Notes: generated by a model from the letters alone, not told the origin. Positions 39,783 to 54,600 are shown, numbered from the stretch's first letter. The stretch is 64,000 nucleotides of DNA from Eubacterium sp. (GCA_017965495.1 JAGCPW010000095.1:1-64000); one strand, 5' to 3'. Program-made: numbers and translations.

Positions 39783-41801
39783 GTGAACTTATTTGACCAG
39801 TATGGTATAAAGGAAGCCGCTGATGTAACCATTTCAAGTATTCATAAGAAAAAGGATGGCTCGGGAGGACTCTATCGCCTCCCAGCCTTATTCCTTGATA
39901 CTTTAAAGGTTGCAACTACAGAAAAATCTGCTGATGGTACTTGGGCACAAGGCGGCAGAGGTAATTCTAGACTTATTTCATGGGATTTTGGTAAGACAAT
40001 TAATCTCACACTTGAAGATGCACTTTGCACACCAGCATCACTCGGTTTATGTTGGGGCGGTGTTCTTGGCGCAGATTGGAAAAACGGTCAGGTTGATATT
40101 ACATCAGGACTTGTAAATAATTGCGGCGTTGATAGAGTTAGCCGTTTTGAAAAGTGTTTCTATCCTAGAAATGATGGTGCAGAAGCTACAGTTGGTAATT
40201 TACTTCCAAGAGATGGCTCTGAAGACGTTGTTCAGGACTTCAATGGTGACCCAATTTACTTACAGCGTTCATCAGTTATTGACGGTGTAAATATTAAGGG
40301 ATTCGGCGCAGTTAAGGGTAAGCCTTACAGATGGGCCGCAGAAATTGAATCCGAAGTAAGGTCATTAGCTATCGTTCCGGATAGATTTTTTAATATCTAT
40401 GGTAAATCTTATCCAATTAAGAGAAGACAGACAGTTGGCATCAATTAGCCATCTGAATCTTTTAAATATGAGATTACTTATAAGAGAGGTTATGATTTAT
40501 ATGAGGACACTCCAGTGGCCGCAAAAATCATTTATCATAAACAGAATGAGAATGGTGAAACAACAAAAGCTTGCGCTAGTGTTGTTGAAGATAAGGCACT
40601 CAGATACCTTGACGATGTTGAAGCTTATCCATTCTTAAAAATCAGAGTTTGTCTTGATGGTTCTATTAGAGCTTATCTTGGCGCAACAACTGTTGATTGG
40701 GACTTAACAAGAAAGATTGAGGACGTTAATCCTGAAATTGCCGGCGATGGCGTAGCTCAGGAAGATTTAGCTTGGATAGATGTAACAGAAGTTGTTGATG
40801 TTACTCAGTTTGCTGGCATTGATATGTGGGTAAGATTTGATAGCATTAACGCTCTTGCGTATTACATTATTACTAAGTATAAAGATGATATTTTCTCAAT
40901 CGGTCCAAAGGATATTGTTGGTGGTCTTGATGATACTGTAAGACCTTTTGCAAATAGTACCTTTGTTTCTACTATAGATTATAGTGGTTCATTAACAGTT
41001 AAGGAAGGTATTACAGCAATATTAAACGACGAACACTCAACTCTTGCATATAATACTTGGTATACTCAGACAGACTTCTTAGATTTCTTTGCTGAGGTAA
41101 CAGGTTTTAGCGTTGCTTTCAATATCTTAATTAGCCAGGCGCCAGAGCTTGATGATAAGGATGCCGCTGCACAGTCTGTAGACCAGTTCAAGATTGACAG
41201 AACAGGCGCACTCTACATCAAGAGAACACTCGCAACACCATCAACTGTTGGTACTGTTGGTGAAGTAACTGGTGTGGATTATTCACTTACAGATTCAGAA
41301 GGCGTTTCAGAAGATACAGGACTTTGCGTACCATGCTGCAAAAAGCCAAATCTTAGCCGCGAAATCTGGGCATATATTAATCCAAACACAATGGCACCTT
41401 ATGATGATGACTATTGGTTCCACCAGTCAGAACCATACCTTAAGGCTAGCTTAACACTTAGCACAAAACAGAACCCAATTAATACTCAGAAAATTATCGT
41501 TGATAAAGGCACATTCCCTGGTGTATATCAGATTGAAATGGAAAGCTTTATCAGAAGCCGCGATACTCAGGAAGACCAGAGAATTAAGATTACACTCCCT
41601 GTATGTAAGATTAAATCTAACAACAGCTTCACAATGAGTCCAGATGGCGACCCAACAACATTCTCTATGGAAGTTGAAGTTGCACAGCCAAAGGAAGGCG
41701 GCCAGATGATTATTGAGTTCTTTGAAGTTGAAAAGACTCAGAAGCAGGGCTGCGGTGGTCTTGTACCAAAGGACGGTTCAACAAAAATTACAGCTCAGTA
41801 A
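39783..41801 (+). CDS. Tail tube-like protein 2, 672 aa
   Basis: GTG start with GAGGTG upstream; one TAG (40446). Core LFLDTLKVATT...GGRGNSRLISWDFGKT...EDALCTPAS (about 38-90) at the N-terminus and TFPGVYQIEMESFIRSRDTQ...PDGDPTTFSMEV (about 575-635) near the C-terminus, with a middle domain between. Confidence 0.72.
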
Positions 41802-41818
41802 TATAAAGGAGGGATAAG

Positions 41819-43705
41819 ATGGAAATGTTTGAGGAGTTCGGCACAAGAGAAGTCCTACAGGGCTGTCTGTATGCTATTGAACTTGACAAAGACGATAATG
41901 AAGTCGATATCCCCGTTCTCTACATGGACACCTTAAGGGTGTCCACTGTAGATGAAAGTATTTCTTCTGCTTATTCTTCGGGCGGAAGTTGCAATCCAAA
42001 GCTTATGGCTTGGGATTTTGGACGTGATATAGTTGTTAATTTAGAAGATGCTCTTTTTACTCCAGCTTCAAATAGTTTGTTCTGGACAGGTAAATTGGGT
42101 GCTGGCTATTTAAGATTATATCTGAGATACTTCTACGATAGAAACGTGGATGATTTCGCGCCAGACCAGTGTTTAAGAACAGGTACATTAGTTGCAGAAA
42201 AATTTTCTGATTTTATGATAATCCCGGATAGGTGGGGCGTAGATGATAAGCAATACGTTGGAGAATCGTCTATATATTGTTGGATGGTAGACGGTTATGT
42301 TGAATCTACTGATGGTAACAAAAGGATTGCAATTAATGATTTAATTTTGTTCTATAGAGAATAGACTTAGAAGTGGTATTTCTTTAATGGAAAAGGCCCA
42401 ACAGAAAATGAAGAGTCGTGGTATAAAACTCCTTATATTCATGATTAGGAAACTTATAATACTTATGATAATGAGTATTTTGCTATACATTATCAGTATG
42501 GTAGAGAGGTTTTTGAATGGATAAGAGAACACATTACCAATGCTAAAAAAGAATATGAACCAGTGGCCATAGCTACATTAAAGGAATGGGGTAAGGATGT
42601 AACTGATTCGGACGTTATGTTCTTGACATAGAATTTATATATAGATGGTTATAGAAGTGGTTGTGACCGTAATAAGCTTTATAGCCAAAGAACTACTGAT
42701 GAAAATTATGCCATTAACAATGGCGATTACTTACCTTATCGTTATTTTGCTAATGTAAATGTGGTATATAATACTAACATTACTTCGCCGCAAGAAACTA
42801 TATACAAATTAGAAACGGGATACGATGATGCTTTCTATATAGAAGAGTGTGAAGAATTTGTGGCTAAACAGGACTTCTGTATAGATACTGATATAAACAT
42901 GCTTCATGGACAATATAGGTATCTTGACAAATATTCCCAGACACCTTTAAAGGTTTATTTGAACCCTAAGACGATGCAACCATACATACCAAATGCTTTT
43001 GAATTTTATCGCCGCAATGGTCAAAGGGTTACAGGTAACTTGGCTATAATCAAAGGTGGGGAACGTTATTATAAATGGGAACGTTTTAAAGCGAAGGAAC
43101 ATAAATCATTAGGCAAAAGACTTATTATAGATTCTAAACATTATCCCGGCTATTTCAAGTTTGTTGGTCAGACTTTCATGCGCGATAGATATGGAGAAGA
43201 TATTAAATATCAGATAGAAATTCCATTATGCAAATTGTCTGTAACTAACAAATTAAACTTAAATGCAAGTGGTGACCCGACAGTATTCTCAATGAAGTTA
43301 AATGCTTTAAGACCAAAGAACGGTCGAATGATTATATTAACTGCCTATGATGTAGTTAATAGTGTTTGTCTTTGCGGCAAGAATGTTGAGAGTATAGTTG
43401 AGGAAACTAGCCCACATCCAGTATTACATCCTGAAGAATATACTGGCACTGTTGAACCTGACTTAAGGCTTAATGTTTACGCATAGGATAGAGATATTGC
43501 TCCTATCTTACTTGGCGAAGAGCAGGGTGAGGTTAAGACGACAGAAGATTATAATATCGCGCCAGAGAATGTAAATGCTGTTATAGAAGGTACTTTAAAC
43601 ATATATTCTATCGACGAAACAAAATTACCATCTTAGACTTTAGAGCCGCGTATTTTGACACCGGAAGAATACTCAGCTACTATCAAAGGAAGTGAGAGCG
43701 AATGA
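41819..43705 (+). CDS. Tail tube-like protein 3, 628 aa
   Basis: Six TAG codons (first at 42362, last at 43634); stop TGA. Core LYMDTLRVSTV...GGSCNPKLMAWDFGRD...EDALFTPAS (about 38-90), end HYPGYFKFVGQTFMRDRYGE...ASGDPTVFSMKL (about 440-500). AAGGAGG precedes the ATG. Confidence 0.72.
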
Positions 43706-45648
43706 ACATTTTTGCTGAAAAAGGAATAAGGGACGTAGCTGATGTTACTTTATATTCAATAAACAGGATTGGGACTGAGGAGTTTTATCTCCCAGTCCTA
43801 TATCTTGATTCTTTAAAGCTTACAAACTTTTCTAAGAGTGTTGCTACAAGCGAAAGTTTTGGCGGCATAGGTAATAGGAAAACGGTTTCGTGGTCTTATA
43901 CGAAAGATATTAAATTAAAAGTAGAAGATGCTTTATTTACACAAGCTTCTTTAAGTATGTTAGTTGCTGGATAGTTAGCACAGAAAATGTCACCTTGGAC
44001 TTCTGCAATTGCTAAGTTAATGGTTGCCAATAAGTATGGACGTAATTCATATTCTACAAAGGCTTATCCATCGCCGCAATTGACGGATGAAGAATGGGAG
44101 ATAGTTTTTAGATGTGCTCAGAAAGCAGTTTTTGACCCAAGACCAATTAAGGATGATACGGTAGCAAATCCTACAAAATATTTATATAGCGAGCATGAAG
44201 AGGATAATGAATCGGTTGCTGAGAATAGATGGTTGTTATAGAAACACTATATGCAGCGCGATTAGGTAGAAGAAATTGATATTGCTCCTTATATGGATAT
44301 AGCTGAAGAGGTTGAAGGTTTGTCGGTTGTTGTGAAAATGACTGAACACAATAAAGAAATATTTAAACAACGTATTGATAACTTTATTAAACAGTCTAAT
44401 ATTGGTGATACGCGGACTTTACCAATAGAGGGACTATAGATAAAGATTTGTTCTAATGATGGCATTGCTTATGCAGTTCCTTGTAATTTATTAATGGTGC
44501 TTAAACATGACTATAATGGGATTAAAATAGAACTTGCATATTTAGTGTGTCCTCCAGATGCAGACCCACCTTTATTTTCTAATGCATACTTAGTAGATGG
44601 TGAAGTTTTTGTAACGCCAATTGGTAATGAAAACTTCTATAATGATTTTTTGCGTCTTCTCGTATCACCATATAGTAAACCTCTCGCCATGCCGCAAAAA
44701 ATCATAGATTTAATTTCAGATGAAGTTCGTGATAACAAAAATTTTGGTTATCAATCAAACTGCCTTAAAGAGGTTAAGAAAATTGACCACTTTGAGCAAT
44801 ATACAGTTACCGACCCTAATGGTCTTAAAATAGATATTGCAGAACAAAATGAAAATATAAGAAAGATGTATAGAAACGATATAGACAATTATACCGTTTA
44901 TTATGATGAAAAAACCATGATGCCTTTTGCTGAGTCAACTCCTCTCAATGAAACAATTAAAAATCAAAAGGCTATAATGGTATCTCGCCTTGATTATCCA
45001 TCAGGCATAGATTATGAGAACGCAAAAAAGAATAAGTTTATAGATAAGATTAAACCTTATCTTTTAGAAGCTTATGGTATCGCGGCGGAAGATTGGATTA
45101 ATAGTTTAACGCCAGAAGATATTATAGTAACAAAGACTGCAACACCAGCGCCAGATGATACTTATATTCTACACTATTTCCTAATCACTAAGCGCCAATA
45201 TTTCACATTAAAATATGGTACAACCTACTACAAGAAAACAAGAGTAATTGATACCGATGACAACGACATCACTTTCTTAGGTATTGATGTACCAATTGAT
45301 TATGACACTTTTAGCGGCGAATATATGATAGTTGGAAAGACTGAGGTTAAAGACCAAGCAACTGGAAAAGATAGTCCTTGTCAGATTATATTTAATAGAA
45401 CTGCAATTTCTTCGTCAACTACATTAAATTTAAGTGGAAAAGGTGAACCGGCTACATTCTCTTTTGATGTGGCAATTCTCGACCCAGTTGATGAAAATAA
45501 AAATGCTGTTGAATTGATTTTCTATAAAACAGAGAAAGATGAACATGAGGGTGGCGAAAGGATTATTCCACAAAGCAAACGATATGCACGGACACCTATC
45601 TTATAGACGAAAGAAGAAGTAGTTGCCGCAAATGAAGAAATGTATTAA
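43702..45648 (+). CDS. Tail tube-like protein 4, 648 aa
   Basis: Starts within ATGA of gene 3. TAG at 43972, 44239, 44263, 44437 and 45604. Core LYLDSLKLTNF...GGIGNRKTVSWSYTKD...EDALFTQAS, end TFSGEYMIVGKTEVKDQATG...GKGEPATFSFDV. Followed by a strong terminator. Confidence 0.72.
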
Positions 45649-45653
45649 TAAAC

Positions 45654-45684
45654 GAAGTGGGCTTAGTCGCCCACTTCTTTTTTT
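45654..45684 (+). terminator. Intrinsic terminator
   Basis: GAAGTGGGC-TTAGTC-GCCCACTTC then seven T. Confidence 0.88.
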
Positions 45685-45729
45685 ATTTACAAACGGTTTT
45701 AACTACATTATTAAAAAGGAGGTGATATT

Positions 45730-46629
45730 ATGGAAGACAATCTTGTTGGAGTTAAAGAATTGTTTGATGTAAGCATTAGACTTAACGAAGCTGTTGATAT
45801 TGGTAATCAGCATTACGATATTAATGAAGCTATACTCAATTTTGAAAGAGCTGACATAGCACAATTCTACGAACAGCAGTCTATCAAAGAAGCTCGTGGT
45901 GGCTATCACAATAACTTATTGATGGATTGGGTAACTGACACACAAGCAAATTTCGCAATATCAAACGGGGTGCTTTCACCAACTACATGGAGTATTTTAA
46001 GTAATTCAAAGGTTGGTAGACCAAGCACAAAAAGTATAAGTTATAAAGAGTAGGTTCCTGCCATTGAGGACGGAGACCGATATTTTTGTGTCTTAAAGTT
46101 TATTCCTAATGCAGTTCCGGAGTAGTTAGGTTTACAAGGAAATCCCGAAGGAGAACAGATGCCTATGGGTAGAAAGCCTTGGCTACCGCTCAAACCACTT
46201 CCGCCGCAATCTGACAAATACATCTTTTGCTATGATAAAGACACCGGTAAAAAAATACTTAATTTTTAGGTGTGTGGTAATCAGGTAATTTTCGCGGCAG
46301 AACATAAGGGAGTTGTTGTGGATTATACTTTTAACTATGAAGACAAAATTATTGAATTAGAAGTTGGTAATCGTTTATTTAAAGACTTCTTACGATTAAC
46401 TGGAAAGATGACTGTAAAAGACTACTTCACTGGGGAACCAAAAACTGCTATTCTTGAAATTCCTAAGATTAAAATTCGTTCAAGTCTGGCTATGAAATTG
46501 GGCACTTCTTATAACACCTCTGTAGTAAGTGATTTTAGTTTTATTGGTTATCCGCCAGAAGATAGGTTGGATGAAAGAATATGTAATATTACTTTTTTGG
46601 AAACCGAATTGACGGGTGATTACTTATGA
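45730..46629 (+). CDS. Tail tube-like protein 5, shortened, 299 aa
   Basis: AAGGAGGTG precedes the ATG. TAG at 46051, 46123 and 46267; stop TGA. Most divergent member: start NLVGVKELFDVSIRLNEAVD, core GGYHNNLLMDWVTDTQ, end LFKDFLRLTGKMTVKDYFTG. Lacks the large middle domain, so it may show the minimal fold or cap one tube end. Confidence 0.66.
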
Positions 46630-48629
46630 TAAAAATGCAAGAATCAGACCTTATATATAATGTTATGAGAAAGGCTGAAAAATCTTTTGTTAGGGAGATG
46701 CAATTTTTAAAGGCTATAAAAATGGAAAATGGACAGTATACACTTCCAACATCACTAGAGGACCTTTGGGACACTTTTCAAGACAAAGGAAAAATAGACC
46801 AATTTCAGGCAAGAATGAGAGCCTGTGTTTTCAATAATAAAGGTAAAGGTAATTATGAATGGCTTCTTTGGCTGTCTAATAAAGGGTTCGTTGATAAAAT
46901 TATTAAAACAGGCGACCTAAAAATGCAAGAATATGTTAGACTATCTGGCAGGAAGGCTGAATATTTACAGCAAAGTGAAATTACCAGCAGGAAACCGGGT
47001 GGAGATGAATATGTTTTAAATCCCGCTTTCCTTCAAAATCGTTTACTCAAAATGAGTTAGGATATGGGTAAGGAGCTTATAGAATCCTTTAAAAAGGATG
47101 TTAAAAAGAATGGTATGAGACAAGGCGATGTATTTTTTAAATAGTTTAGTTAGGACCTTTTGGCCAACTTAGACATTGCTTTTCTTACGCATCAATATAC
47201 AGTTAGAAGAAGACACAAAAATACATCTACTGGAAAAATGGAAAATGTAAAAGAAACGTCTCAGCAACTTTTTATGATTTCAGCCAATCAGGACCCGAAA
47301 AAAAGAAAGCTTGAAGTTTTCTGTACTGTAGATGCCAATGGTATATCATTCTTAGAAGATATGAACTTTTTTTCTTTTACACGAGAAGACAGTTATAAAA
47401 TAATTCAAGATGCCTTTGATAAAACAATTTGTCAGAAAATAAAGGACGAAAACGGGCTTGATACTTCTCGATACAAATATAAAGACCTTAAAAGAATTTT
47501 ATCTTTTACGGTTGACAAGTCTGAATTTATAAGGCAAGCTGAGGGGCAAAAGATAAACCTTTCAAATCTTAGTATTACCAATTTGGAAAATATGGCTTCG
47601 ATATTCTTAGGTGTTGTAAGACAATCTTTGGAAAAATTCCGGCAAAGAAAAGGCGATGTTCTTACCGAAACCTATTGGGAAATTGATGAACTTAAGGGGC
47701 CTATGGCAAGAATCTTACAGGCTCAACCTCATCTTATTGATAAAATCTTTAAGGGCACCACTAACTATAAGGCGACATCTGGTACAATAGGAGAAGTCAT
47801 GTTTGGTGTTATGATATAGGCTATTATAAATGATGGTGCGGGAGAACAGGTAAGAATCGTGGGTCAAAACAAAAGTAATTCGGGAAAAGATGCAGCCGTT
47901 GACGTTGTTCTCAGAAAATTGGTAGATGGAGAGTTAAGGCTTTTTGGTTTCCAAATTAAGAACTATACCAATATTGGTACGTTTACCCTCAATGATTCTC
48001 ATGGTAAGTTTTATAATGAGGAATATTTGGGAAGGTATTTGAATGACGCTAAAAGAGCAGTCTTGTATGAGTTAGCAAATAGATTATGGTTATATAGAAA
48101 ACAGCCAGAATGGTGGGTTAATGAAACCGTGCTCGAAAAAGACTATATATATGGCGGCGATAAAATAGCAGAGCGCATGTTAGAATTACTTTACTCTAAC
48201 ATAAATAGTTTTCTTAGATATGACCAATGCGATATGGATGAATACATAGGAGTCAATGATTTTTATGTTGTTGGCTTCAATTTTATTCCGGCTTCCGTTA
48301 TTTTCTATGCTTTTGCACAAGCCTTGCAAAAGACCGATTAGATTTTACAATTAAAGGATTTCTATTTTGCATACGGAAATATGGATAAAAACCCTAATCT
48401 GCCTTTACTAAAAACATGGGATAATTCATGGAGAAGAATGGCAGAAACCTTTGCAAGTTTGGGACATGCTTCGCCGCAAGAAGTGCATGAGTTCTTGACC
48501 CCATATACGGGACAAGATGGTGACCCACCTCCAAACAAATGGAAAGAAAACCTAACACTTAATTATTCTAGTGTACAGTTTAATTTTAAAGAAAAGCTGG
48601 AAGTATTATTAAAACATATGCAAAAATAA
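46626..48629 (+). CDS. Large protein with PD-(D/E)XK-like signature, 667 aa
   Basis: ATGA overlap with the preceding gene; TAG at 47058, 47142, 47151, 47817 and 48339; stop TAA. Residues about 385-450: GTIGEVMFGVMIQ (E390), GKDAAVDVVL (D426), LFGFQIKNY (Q443, K445), the E...D...QxK spacing of Mrr-type restriction-like nucleases. The rest is helical. It lies between tube and tape measure genes, where chaperones usually are; an enzyme here is unusual. Could be a virion protein injected with the DNA (inference). Confidence 0.65.
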
Positions 48630-48642
48630 GGAGCGTGATTAA

Positions 48643-51600
48643 ATGGGAAACAAAACGGTTTATAGTATAGACCTCGATACTACCAACCTTGTCTCTAGTT
48701 ATAAAAGAGCATTAAAAGAGATGGAGGCCGCTGGTTATAGTTCCGACGCGTTATCTCCTATAAATAAAAGCTTGGAAAGATTAGAAAAATAGTATGCTAA
48801 ATTAAAACAGCAAGGTACAAAAGGTTTTACCAGTGGCAAAGATATTGACAAATATCAGCAGGATGTTAATGCCCTTATATTAAATTTTAAAGACCTTGAC
48901 AGACAGTTTAAAAATTTAAAAGGCGATGTCAGCGATTTAAGTGGAAAAACTAAGGTAGCGCTAGCTGGTTTAAATAGCATTTTTAATAGTGCTGGCTTTA
49001 AGAATATTGATAAAGTAATGAAAAATATTCTTGTAGCTTCTGATAAACAGGCTGCTATAAATAAAGAAATTAATACAGAATTATAGAATAGAGTTAATAT
49101 ATTAAACAGTATAAAAGCTAAAGAAGAAGCTATAAAAAACCAGAAAGAAACTGTTAAAAACAATGCTTTAAGTATGATAACAGATTAGGGTGTTGATTCA
49201 TCCGGAAAATCTATGAATATTTTGTCAGGTGGTGGCAGAAACGCTAGTAACAGAGCTGACATTTTACAAAAGGCAAAAGAGCTTATTTTTACAGCAAAAT
49301 CTGTTGAAGGTGCATGGAAAAGTCTTAATAAATATATAGCAGAAAATGGCCTTGGTAATGCACTAAACGTGGCAAACACTGGTGCTAAATAGTTCTATGA
49401 TAATTTAGCTGCGGCCATTGAAGAAATGAAAAAAATTAAAGAGCTTAACGCAGAAGGTAAGACTCTTGCGGGCGAAAGAAAAGAAGCTAAAGCAAATGTT
49501 CGTTTAATTGGTACGGAAGATAAAGAATCTGGTACTTGGAAAGTCAGTGCGACATACATGAGATAGGTTGAAGGATAGCTAAAGAATATAACTGCAACTT
49601 ATGCATAGTTAGACCGTATATTACCAAGCACTTTGGGTAATGAAGACCGCATTAATAAAGTATTGGCCCAGCAAGATACGATATTAGACAACTTAGACAA
49701 CGAAGTTGATTAGGGTCGCGCTAAATTTAATGCTATGGCTGAAACTCAACAAACCATGGCTACTGGTGCTAACAAGGCTAGCATTGCCATTGAAGGGCTA
49801 AGACAAAAATTACTTTATATTTTTAGTTTCTAGACTATTTGGTTAAAAATAAGGCAAGAAATTAGAAAGACATTTACTGATATTCAAAACATAGATAAAG
49901 CCTTTGGTTCTATCGCCATGGTTACTGATAAAACTGTTAAATAGATGTGGAGTTCTTATGAACAGTACGCTAACATGGCTGAAAGATTAGGTTAGTCTAC
50001 AACAGACGTTATCTAGGCATCAGCCCTTTTCTATCAGCAAGGTCTTGATACAAATGAAGCCTTACAATTAACAACTGATACTATGAAACTTGCTACATTA
50101 GCGGGTTCAGATTTTAGTACAGCTACAAAAGAAATGACTTCTACACTTCATGGTTTCAATATGGAAATGAATGAAGGTTCTCATATCACTGACGTTTACT
50201 CAGAACTTGCTGCACACGCAGCCGCATCTGTTGATGAAATCGCAAAAGCTATGGAAAGAACTGCGGCTATCGCGAACTCTGCTGGTATGAGTTTTGAAAA
50301 TACAGCCGTATTCCTTACTCATATGCTTGAAACCACTCAGGAAGGTGCAGAAAACATTGGTACATCTTTAAAAACCATTATCGCAAGATTTGGTGAATTA
50401 AAGAATAATGTTTCTGATGTAGAAGGTGATATGGAAAGTATAGACCTTAACAAAGTTGATAAGGCATTAAAATCTGTAGGTATTCAACTTAAAGATGAGA
50501 ATTTACAGTTTAGAAACCTTGATGAGGTATTACTTGAATTATCTAGCAAGTGGTCATCATTAGACCGTAATACTCAACGTTATATAGCTACAATCGCGGC
50601 TGGTTCAAGACAACAGTCTCGTTTCCTTGCTCTTATGGAAGGCTATGATAGAACTGCAGAACTTATAGATACTGCCGCAAACTCAACTGGTAAAGCTAAT
50701 CAGCAGTTCAGCAAATATTCTGATACGGTTGAATATAGAATAAATAAAATAAAAACTTTATGGGAAGAATTTAAAGTTTCAATTGTTGATAATGAACTTT
50801 GGAAAGATTTACTTGACCGCTTAACACATGTCTTAGAAAAGCTGTCTTCTTTAAATCTTAAATAGACACTTACAACTTTAGGTACTGGTATTATAAGTAC
50901 GGTTGGTTTCGTTAAGCTACTTACAAAATAGCTTACAGATGGTATCGGCGCGACTTCAAAGTTACTTGAATAGAAACCATTAACCATTCCTATAAAACTT
51001 CCAATGGGAGCTATTACAAAATAGCTAGAAAATGTTAAACAAAAAATAAGATTAACAATTTCTGACGCTTTGTAGACAATGACTATTGGTACAAATGCCC
51101 CGGCAAGTGGAGATTTATTTATTAAGCAATATGCGGAAGGTTTTAAAGAACTTAATGTTTATTCAGATAATGCACTTCATTCTTTAATAGATTTTCACAA
51201 CACAATGCTTGCGACAGGCCAAACTACATAGGGCTTTGCTTCTTGGGTTAATGACTTAAAAAATAAATTAGGTCTAGCTGCCTTGTCAGACGAATAGTTC
51301 GCAGAAGCTCTTAGAAAAAATGTTATCGTGGCTACGGCTGCTGAAAAAGAGATAAATAAATTAAATAATTCGGTTGGTAGAATAGAGCAAACTCTTCACA
51401 CTGGAGCCCAAGGACTTAAAGTAACGGGTAAACAACTTATGTCAAGTTTAGCTATGCCATTATCAACTTTAGGTATGGCTCTCACTAGTGTTGTAAGCGG
51501 AATAACAGATGCTGAAACAGCTTTTAAAAATGCTGGTATTATGTTAATTGCCTCTTTAGTTCCATTGATTCCTTAGTTATTTATTACTGGTGAAGAAATG

Positions 51601-54600
51601 GGTACAGCTCTTGCCGAAGGTGCAGCAATTGGCTCAGCAGGTTTATCTGTAATAGTTGGAGCAATTTCTGCGGCATTAGCTTTTATTGGATGGGGAATTG
51701 CACACGTAGTAAAGAGTCAGTAGTTTAATTCTATAGAAAAGAAACTTGAAAGAACTAAAGCAGCGGCTGAAGAGTTAGAAGAACTTACTTAGGTAAAATC
51801 AGATGAAGCCAAAAATGCACAAGAAGAAGCTGATAATGTTGAGGAAATAAAGAAAAGATATTAGGAACTTAATGGTGTAGTTATTAAGACAGAAGAAGAG
51901 CAAGAAGAATATAACAAGTTAATAGAAACAATAAGAAATGAATTTCCTGAAATAGTAGAATATTATAATGAAATAACCGGTGAACTAAGAATCCAAAATG
52001 ATTTGTGGGACGACATAATTGAAAAAGCGGATACTCAAGCAAAAAATGCTAAGAAAACTGCTTATATAACAGCTATGTCAGAGCTTGGTGCAAAGGAAAG
52101 ATTAATAGCAAATCCGGATGATACCAATTTCAATAAAATGTCTACAATTGCTAAAGAAGCTGGCATTAACAATACTGCTCGTTTAAAAGATGTTGTAAAA
52201 AATTCAGAATTACCAGAGTATTATTTAGACTTTGTAAAAGCCATAATGGAAGAAGCCGGCGGGGACGTAACACTTGCATAGGCTTTACATAGTGCTGATT
52301 ATTTTACTGATGAACTTAAAACACAATATGAAAATGTATTAAGGATTTATAATACTAGTTTATAGACAGAGATTGAAAAATTTAATTCACAATATGATGC
52401 AACATAGGCTTCAAAATTAGCGCCATTAATGGATAATTCTCTACTTATGGCTTAGGCTGTTCAGCAATCTACTGAAATTGCTGAATAGGAATATTCAATA
52501 AGTGATTTTGATTTCAATACTATAAAAAATCTTTATCCAGAAATGGTTAAGACTCTTGAATTGACTAAAGATAACTGGAAAGAAAAGGATGTTGAAATTG
52601 AACAGTGGCTAAAGAACTCCGATGCCATTGATGCTTACTTAGATACTTACGAATCTCTTACAGAAAGTGAAATAGAAAGCTTTAAGAAATTTGATGAGGA
52701 ATGGGTAACTTATACTAAAGAATAGCTTGAAAAAGAAAGTGGAAAGCTATCTAATTCAATAAAAGATGCTACTCTTGAAATTGTTTAGGACAAAACCAAA
52801 GAACTTAAAGATAAAATATTAGAGAGTAGTTTATTAGTTCCTCTTAATGCAACTTACCAAGAATTATAGAATATTTATAATAGATACCAAAGAGTAAGTG
52901 AAGCAATTGGTTCTGAAAAAGCAACAGGCTATTTCCATCAAATACAAAATACTGGTTACAACTCTAAAATTCAAGATGTATTAACTTCAATAGATTTTAC
53001 ATAGTTAGATTCTTCAAGTTACACAAAGACCAAACAAAAAACGATAGAGGGTATAGCAAATGCCTTAAAAGAAGCAAACCCTTCTATTAAAAATGCTGCG
53101 GAGAAAGCTGCTGATATTTGGCAAACTGAAATGGAGCGCGGCATAAGTTATGGTATTATAAATGGCATGGGCGTAGCCAGTGAAGCCGGTGTTGACCAAA
53201 TGCAAGAAGATGCAGAAAACGCTATTAATAGTATTTCTGAATCATTTTCTGGTATTACAAATGCGCTTACAGAATTTCATAAAAAAGGTTTCTTAACTCC
53301 TAATAATTTTAAGAGTATAAGCAAAAATCTTCGTGAAATTGGTCTTGACCCTAATACTTTCTTAGATTATAATACTCGTTCAATTAAAGATGTTAATGAT
53401 TTAACATAGGCCTATAAAGACCAAATTGCAGTAGAAATTGCTAAAATGGAAACTGATTTATCTGTAGCTGAAAATTAGCTTTTAATAATGAAAGCTACTT
53501 AGGCAACCACAGACGCAGAAAAAGAAAGCATTAAGCAAAAAGAAGCTGGCATAAAAGCTTTAAAATCAACTATTGAAGCTATGAAAGGTTATGCAGATGG
53601 AGCTTATCTTTATATAGATGAAGCCCTTGCTACAACTATGGAAGACGAAACTGATGCCGAGAAAAATACCAAGAATTATGAAAAAGCTTTAGAAGACTTA
53701 GCCAAGGCACAAGAAGATGTTGCTGATAAGCAGAAAGACCTTAATGAAAAAATTAAGGCTTACAATGACTTATTAAATGGCTCAGAAAATCGTAAATCAA
53801 GTCTTGATAACCTTTATAACTATAACGAAGCATTAAGTTCATTTAATGATGAACTTTCTCGCGCGAAAGATATAGTAGAGGATGCCAACACTATTGACTC
53901 TGCTATTGATGCAATAAACAGATATGGTGCAGCAACAAAACAACTTATTGCAGAAGAAAAGGCAAAACAAGAAGCAATTAAAGCTGGCCTAAACAATTAT
54001 GGTAACATGATTGAAAATGGCACATATGCTTATACCAACTCTCAAACTGGTGAAACAACTAATATTAACTTTGGCAACTATGCTCGTAAAGATTCAAGAA
54101 CTGGTAAATATATGCTTGACCAGAGACTTCTTAATGAAGCTCGTTTTGGTGATAAGTTTAAAGACCTTATTGAACAGCAAGTTTCTGAATACAATAAGTA
54201 TGCCGATGAATTACTTAAATCTGAGGATAACGTAAGAAAGGCAGAAAAAGACATTCAGAAAGAACGTGAAGACGCTTTAAAGAAATATGTTGCACTTGAA
54301 ACACAGCTTGCAGAAGCCTTAAAGAAACAATATGAAGATGAGGTTAACGACCAAAAATCTAAGTATGATGATTTAAAGAAACAAGATGACGATTATCTTG
54401 ATGCTCTTAAAGACGCTATTGACAAACAGAAGAAATTAAGAGAACAAGAAAATAAGTGGGAAGAACTTGCACAGCAAGAAAAGAAACTTTCACTTATGCG
54501 CCGCGATACATCAGGAGCAAATGCAAAAGATGTAGCAAGCCTTGAAAAAGAAGTTGCTCAGTCTAGAGAGGAAATGCTCAATGATGCTATTGACAACGTA

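Noticed and set aside
24610..48629. Many separate short genes, taking TAG as stop
   Set aside because: Would split TerL, portal, tube and other proteins at TAG in the same frame with no new start signals; read-through explains all of them.
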